Source: Aliidiomarina sedimenti
GTDB taxonomy: Bacteria > Pseudomonadota > Gammaproteobacteria > Enterobacterales > Alteromonadaceae
Length of the DNA stretch: 64,000 nt
Reading direction: 5' to 3'
Assembly (NCBI RefSeq): GCF_003986955.1
Contig: NZ_PIPN01000004.1
Coordinates: 62,001 to 126,000 of the forward strand
Both the position numbers and the translations under genes were made by a program. The notes below the pieces were generated by a model. That model was not told the origin of the DNA and made no database searches. It was given only the letters and a program-made list of their open reading frames with translations. This document shows positions 59,327-64,000 of this stretch, in pieces. Every line of letters begins with the position of its first letter. Position 1 is the stretch's first letter.

Positions 59327-61130
59327 AACCAATCCCCATTAGATTATCCTTAATTGCCTTTTCTAATCGGTCCGACTCTTCAAACTGAGACTTTAGTCGA
59401 GCCGTTAATCGCTGCATTTTTTCTTGGAACGGCTCGGAATCTTCTTCTGCATCGGCAGAGCCTACATAGCGCCCTGGTGTTAACAAATAATCGTGCTTTT
59501 GCATGTCTTCTCGCTTGGCGCTAAAACAAAATCCCTTTTCATTTTGGTAGCTTGTGCCAGATTGCCAATCATGAAAGACATCGGCGATTTTTGAAATATC
59601 TTCATTGGTAAAGTCGCGAAGTACTCTGTCCTGCATAAAGCCGAGGTTACGCGCATCAATAAACAAGGTCTCACCACGCCGATCACGCTTACTATTGCCG
59701 CTTTTTTTACTTTTAGTTAAAAACCAAATACAGGCAGGGATTTGAGTATTAGTGAAAAGTTGCCCTGGCAAGGCCACCATACATTCGACTAAATCGGCTT
59801 CGATTAAGGATTTGCGGATCTCCCCTTCATTATTAGTATTCGAACTCATTGAGCCATTGGCAAGCAGCAACGCCATTGAGCCATTGTCGTTGAGGTGGTG
59901 CAGCATATGCTGTATCCAACCGTAGTTAGCATTGCCCTGTGGAGGAGTGCCGTATTTCCAGCGGATATCTCCCTCTAGTTTGGCGTGCCACCAGTCCTTG
60001 ATATTAAACGGCGGGTTGGCCATCACGTAATCGGCACGTAGGTCTGGGTGCTGATCATCTAAAAATGTATCGGCATTCTTTTTACCAAAGTTAAAGTCGA
60101 TACCGCGAATCGCCATATTCATGGCCGCCAACTTCCAAGTGGTCGGGTTGCTCTCCTGGCCATAAACGGATATGTGTTTGCGTTGTTCGGTGGCGTTGTA
60201 ATGTTTATCGGCAGCGTGTGCTTGAATAAACTTGTCATTGCTGACAAAAAATCCACCGGCGCCCATTGCTGGATCATAGACTCGCCCTTGATAAGGCTGG
60301 AGCATCTCAACAATCAGCGTAACAATACTTTTCGGTGTATAGTACTGCCCACCTTGCTTACCTTCTGCTAAAGCGAATTGTCCTAGGAAGTACTCATAGA
60401 CGTGGCCCAAAATATCTTTGCTGTGTAAATCTAACTTTTCACCGTTGTATTCGGGGTCTCGGAAGCTAGTATCAGAAAAACGGTTAATCAGTTCGGTAAG
60501 GTTATGATTGTCCACTTCATAACGGCTGATGCGAGGCAGAACGCCCTTAAGCTTTGGGTTGGCCAGTTTGTCGTTAATTTTATAGGTTTCGATCGCCTCC
60601 AATGCATGATCAATGAGCCACGAAATAGAGGTGAGCTTTTTAATGGTTATAGGGTCTTTTTGCTTTTCTTCATTACTGTTACTGTCTTTATGCTTCTCCC
60701 TAATGAGTAACGCTTCTTCTGGAGATACTTCTCTACTAGCATGTTCCAGCCATAGTTCACTGCCTATTGGTAATGCCGCAGTGTTTTTCAGATATTCCCA
60801 GCGGGAACGTTTTGGCACCCAGAAAACGTTCTTCTCTTGATAGTATTCGTGCAGTTCTAACTCAGCGTTAACAGCGTCTTGATATTCTTCTACTGACTCG
60901 TAGTCTTCACGAGGCATGAAGTAGATATTGTCGTCGCTATTGTCTTGTGTAAAGAGCACGCGCAGCTCTTGCTGGCGCTCCTCAAAAGCATCTGACACGT
61001 ATTTTAAAAATATGATACCTAGAACGACGTGTTTGTAATTAGCCGCATCAAGATTATTGCGCAGTCGATCTGCTGCTGCCCATAGCTTTTTATCTAGTTC
61101 GTCTAAAAACTGTTGCTCTGAGTTTTTCAT
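59316..61130 (-). CDS. hsdM: Type I restriction-modification methyltransferase subunit M
   Basis: N6-adenine methyltransferase that forms M2S with HsdS. 604 residues, somewhat longer than many because of a long insertion around 100-170. AdoMet motif I is DPAMGAGGFF near residue 287 and the catalytic NPPF is near 370. A weak promoter could lie in the 78 bp upstream (TATGAT at 61186-61191, minus strand). First gene of hsdM-hsdS-FRG-hsdR. Confidence 0.95.
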   Translation of the reverse strand: MKNSEQQFLDELDKKLWAAADRLRNNLDAANYKHVVLGIIFLKYVSDAFEERQQELRVLFTQDNSDDNIYFMPREDYESVEEYQDAVNAELELHEYYQEKNVFWVPKRSRWEYLKNTAALPIGSELWLEHASREVSPEEALLIREKHKDSNSNEEKQKDPITIKKLTSISWLIDHALEAIETYKINDKLANPKLKGVLPRISRYEVDNHNLTELINRFSDTSFRDPEYNGEKLDLHSKDILGHVYEYFLGQFALAEGKQGGQYYTPKSIVTLIVEMLQPYQGRVYDPAMGAGGFFVSNDKFIQAHAADKHYNATEQRKHISVYGQESNPTTWKLAAMNMAIRGIDFNFGKKNADTFLDDQHPDLRADYVMANPPFNIKDWWHAKLEGDIRWKYGTPPQGNANYGWIQHMLHHLNDNGSMALLLANGSMSSNTNNEGEIRKSLIEADLVECMVALPGQLFTNTQIPACIWFLTKSKKSGNSKRDRRGETLFIDARNLGFMQDRVLRDFTNEDISKIADVFHDWQSGTSYQNEKGFCFSAKREDMQKHDYLLTPGRYVGSADAEEDSEPFQEKMQRLTARLKSQFEESDRLEKAIKDNLMGIGYEL

Positions 61131-61208
61131 TTTCTTCCCTATGCTGTAACGCTAATGTAAACCAGCCAACTGGCAAATTCCCGTTATCATACCAACTTTA
61201 TCACTTAG

Positions 61209-62471
61209 CTAATCAACGAATTGTTCTAGACTTATGACTTCGATGTTGAGGTCAACTGAAAGAACATTCAATCTAAGGGTTGGTGAAAAGTGAAAGGCGT
61301 CAAGCTGTGTATATGGAAAAAGGTCCCAATGAGGATATATGAGTACTAATTCACCTTTTGAATCCAAACATCTCGTACCATAAGCTAGCATCTGATAAAC
61401 ATCCCGCTCACTCAGGCCATAAGTTGGACCACCATTGTATACATCGAGCAATTTCCACTTGGTATCCATGATCCAGCGCTTATCACCAATAACAACTTCA
61501 ATGTCGGGTCGCAGCTTGAATACGCCTTTGCCTTTGTGTTGGCAAAGATGCTCGGTAGCAAGCTGAGTTCTAACAGCGCCTTTGTCACCGATGGCTTTTC
61601 GCAGTTGTTCAGCAACATAGTTCTCGAATAGCCTTTCCATCGGGAAGAGCACGCTTATGCCGTGCCAGCCACCAGAGACTGCAAGTGGTAAATGTTGGTT
61701 GAGGATAAACTCACACCAAAGCTTAATCGGGCGGTAATGAGTCAGCAAGCGGTCTGTTGACCAAGATTTGAAGTCAGCCCTTGGATCTGATGATTCGGGC
61801 AGTTGTAGAAGCTGTGAGAGCATCTCATGGGCCAACCGCCAATTATCGTTGTCATGGGTTGCTGCGCACACTGCAACTAGCGCAGATTTGATAAGACGGT
61901 TTTCCGCTCTATCCGGTAAAAACAAATCATGACGGATATTGAATACATGAGCTTTGCCAGGTGACTCACGTAGTTGTTTTGTAATGTTGAGCTGTCCCCG
62001 TAAGAAGCGAGCTTCTTCTTCTCGCACTTGATAATCAAACTGTAGGCCTCGCTTGAGTAAAACTTCTAACTCACTCAGAAAACAGGTGATGAGCCATTCG
62101 CGGATGGGCATTTCAAATCGCTGAACATTTGCAAAGTCTGCCTCGCGAACCGAAATCTGCATTGAGGTTTTGATTAGCCGCTTAAGCAACGAGCGAGCTT
62201 CGGCTGAGGAAGTTTCCTCTGTTGTGTGCTTCGGTAGTACTTCAATCACCGTTCCGCAGGGTGACTCAAGTACACCAACGTAATTATCCAAACGAAGAAG
62301 CTTATGACTATCAAGCTCAAATAACGGGAGGCCATTGCGTCGAAACTGCTGTCCAAGCTCAACGAGCCAACGAAACGCAGATTCGCAAATATGTGCGCGG
62401 TCGAGTGTATTCGCCGTTACCGGTGCGGTGGTTAAATAGGCATATTCGCGAACAACAACCGTCGACGTCAT
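61209..62471 (-). CDS. mcrC: McrC nuclease subunit of an McrBC-type modification-dependent restriction system
   Basis: 420 residues. The C-terminal PD-(D/E)xK nuclease is visible as KLRPDIEVVIGDKRWIMDTKWK (Asp, then DTK) near residue 320. The N-terminal half makes the McrB-docking part. It starts on the last base of the mcrB stop, so translation is coupled. Cleavage needs the GTPase McrB. Confidence 0.92.
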   Translation of the reverse strand: MTSTVVVREYAYLTTAPVTANTLDRAHICESAFRWLVELGQQFRRNGLPLFELDSHKLLRLDNYVGVLESPCGTVIEVLPKHTTEETSSAEARSLLKRLIKTSMQISVREADFANVQRFEMPIREWLITCFLSELEVLLKRGLQFDYQVREEEARFLRGQLNITKQLRESPGKAHVFNIRHDLFLPDRAENRLIKSALVAVCAATHDNDNWRLAHEMLSQLLQLPESSDPRADFKSWSTDRLLTHYRPIKLWCEFILNQHLPLAVSGGWHGISVLFPMERLFENYVAEQLRKAIGDKGAVRTQLATEHLCQHKGKGVFKLRPDIEVVIGDKRWIMDTKWKLLDVYNGGPTYGLSERDVYQMLAYGTRCLDSKGELVLIYPHWDLFPYTQLDAFHFSPTLRLNVLSVDLNIEVISLEQFVD

Positions 62472-64000
62472 TATTGAGTACTACCTACTTCATAAATCTG
62501 TTTGTAAGATGTGGTGTATTCAAAAGCAGATTCATTCAACCGCCAACGGTCACGTGAGTTTAGCGGCACATCGCCGGGGAACAGCTCATCAAAACTAATT
62601 GCATCATCTTTTACGATAAACGCATGTTCGTTCGACTTACTTTGGTCATTAAATACCCAGCGGATACGCTGCCAATCTTCAAAGAAGTATTCTTGAAGAA
62701 GCGGAATGATCTTCTGCTGAAAAACCTCGGCTAGGTCGGTTAAGGCAACGTTCGAATTGTCCCGCAAGTGGATAAAATAAGCGTGCCCAATACAGTGGTT
62801 TTTGTCCAGTAGGGCCGTAATTCGGCGATTGATAACATCGAGTATCTTTTCAACATCAATGCCTTCAACGATAATTCCTTTTAGCTCTTCAGAAAGTGGT
62901 GGCATTTCAATGAAATCGAAACGACGACGCAAAGCCAAATCGAGTCCTGCAAGCGAACGGTCGGCAGTGTTCATTGTTCCGATGATGTATAAGTTATCGG
63001 GCACCGAGAATCTATCGCCGGTCAGTGGAAGTGTTACCTCTAGCGCTTCTGTCGCACCTGAGCGCTTAGAAGGTTCGATTAGTGTGATCAACTCACCAAA
63101 AATCCGTGAGATATTACCGCGATTGATCTCGTCTATAATCAGCACGAAGTTCTGGCGCTCAACCTTTTTGTTGTTCAGCTTAGAACCAATCTCCTTCAAT
63201 CGACGCACGAGTGATTCGTAGTATGGTTGCAAGCCACCTTTGATTTCTCGGTCGCCATTAAAAACAGCTTCTAAAGAGGTTACAGAGAGCGTGTGAACTG
63301 ACTGCCCTTGGCTTTTATCGAAACGAATCGTGTTGGCATCAACTTCTGTAACGGTGAAGTTGCTACGGCGAGTTTTGATACTAATACCGTCATTACGGTC
63401 TTCTAATTTAGTTAAAAAAGCCTCCCAGGACTCATCAAATGACGTTGCAGCATCTTTAACCTCGCTAACTTGGTATTCTTTAGCCGCTTTAACGATTTGT
63501 CGGAAGATGCCCAGTCTCTTTTCATAGACCAAGTTTCCGTTATCAGTGTGTGCGGTAAGCCCCTCGACAAAGTCCTCGTAGCTAAAACTCTGATGGAAGG
63601 TGACGAACCGGATACGCCCTTTTCGAATAAGCTCCTGGTATTTTGTTTTTAATCCGTCTCGGTCGGCCCAAGTGAAACTTGGCTCTGCAGCCCTTACCGC
63701 ACGTTTAATGGTCGTGAATGTTTTCCCTGTGCCAGGGGGGCCAAATAGGATTTGGTTGAGAGGCTGAGATACTTTTATCGATGAATTGTAGGCATTGTTA
63801 TTGGATTCTTGAGCCTCATTTTGCGCTTGTCTGTTCTGTAGAGCTTGATAGACATTCCACAGAGCAACATTCAATCGAATTGGATCATAGTCGGTCGGTA
63901 AATGTTCGCTCAAGGCAGCCTTAAGCTCTGTGTTTCTTATGTACCAATCACCTTTTAAAGATAATTTTAAATCGAACTTCTCGTTTAAGTAACGAGCGAC
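62471..64000 (-). CDS. mcrB: McrB GTPase subunit, 5' end beyond the window
   Basis: 509 codons visible; the frame remains open through base 64,000, so the N-terminal recognition domain is incomplete, and a TTG at 63913 is not its true start. AAA+ motifs: Walker A FGPPGTGKTF (near 63740), Walker B VLIIDEINRGNISRIFGEL (near 63140), and the MNTADRSL and LRRRFDF motifs. McrB hexamers translocate DNA using GTP and activate McrC on methylated or otherwise modified DNA. The recognised modification cannot be predicted. Confidence 0.93.
   Translation of the reverse strand, partial: VARYLNEKFDLKLSLKGDWYIRNTELKAALSEHLPTDYDPIRLNVALWNVYQALQNRQAQNEAQESNNNAYNSSIKVSQPLNQILFGPPGTGKTFTTIKRAVRAAEPSFTWADRDGLKTKYQELIRKGRIRFVTFHQSFSYEDFVEGLTAHTDNGNLVYEKRLGIFRQIVKAAKEYQVSEVKDAATSFDESWEAFLTKLEDRNDGISIKTRRSNFTVTEVDANTIRFDKSQGQSVHTLSVTSLEAVFNGDREIKGGLQPYYESLVRRLKEIGSKLNNKKVERQNFVLIIDEINRGNISRIFGELITLIEPSKRSGATEALEVTLPLTGDRFSVPDNLYIIGTMNTADRSLAGLDLALRRRFDFIEMPPLSEELKGIIVEGIDVEKILDVINRRITALLDKNHCIGHAYFIHLRDNSNVALTDLAEVFQQKIIPLLQEYFFEDWQRIRWVFNDQSKSNEHAFIVKDDAISFDELFPGDVPLNSRDRWRLNESAFEYTTSYKQIYEVGSTQ

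Noticed and set aside
53359-64000. Integrase, transposase, tRNA or CRISPR array in the defence island
   Set aside because: Read both strands; the gaps are too short and no such signature or regular repeat-spacer pattern is present in the window.

Overview
The window comes from a gammaproteobacterium, most probably of the Alteromonadales and, as an inference from gene order and protein resemblance, an Idiomarinaceae-type marine heterotroph (Idiomarina/Pseudidiomarina-like). It is gene-dense, with many stop-start overlaps and several tail-to-tail overlaps. Positions 1 to about 53,360 look like core chromosome. From there to the right edge lies a visibly A+T-richer defence island inserted just after yicC.

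Layout. 1-9,216: end of the PBP1A gene, metL, metJ, gloA, a short malic enzyme, rpmE, a membrane pseudo-phosphoesterase/GT4 glycosyltransferase fusion and a TVP38-type membrane protein. 9,322-16,047: priA, then argS, ftsN-like, hslV and hslU. 16,070-25,109: a GGDEF-EAL protein with a ruined GGDEF motif, rraA and the histidine utilisation genes (hutG behind rraA; hutI diverging from hutC-hutU-hutH across a palindromic HutC operator). 25,106-34,752: yiiD-like, a spermidine-synthase-like protein, yihY, dtd, an SDR, a Pmp3-like peptide, an RND efflux pair, a DUF3081-like protein and trhA. 34,843-41,074: typA, then the nitrogen module glnA-glnL-glnG with NtrC sites and a sigma-54 promoter. 41,177-53,358: cpxR/cpxA-like, a pldB-like hydrolase, trmL, an exported cyanophycinase-like protein, a UbiA prenyltransferase followed by frdABCD, then pyrE-rph and yicC. 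53,518-64,000: hsdR, an FRG-domain gene, hsdS, hsdM, mcrC and mcrB (cut by the window end), all on the minus strand.

How the parts work together. MetJ can shut off metL through tandem met boxes placed inside the metL promoter. HutC can control both arms of the hut cluster, while hutG sits outside that control. NtrB/NtrC act on glnA and on their own promoter through recognisable sites. The UbiA/FrdABCD block suggests a low-potential quinone feeding fumarate respiration. The right-hand island pairs a type I restriction-modification system with McrBC.

The strongest candidate for something new is the 412-residue FRG-domain protein encoded between hsdS and hsdR. Its last ~65 residues match the C-terminal tail of the neighbouring HsdR (17 identities in 44 ungapped positions by eye, including a shared VDWQ core). 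It may therefore dock on the methyltransferase as an alternative or extra effector subunit. Other points worth a second look are the glycosyltransferase fused to a phosphoesterase domain that has lost its metal-binding motifs, a cyanophycinase-like protein with the expected catalytic His replaced by Glu, and mutually exclusive hairpins directly in front of the UbiA start codon.
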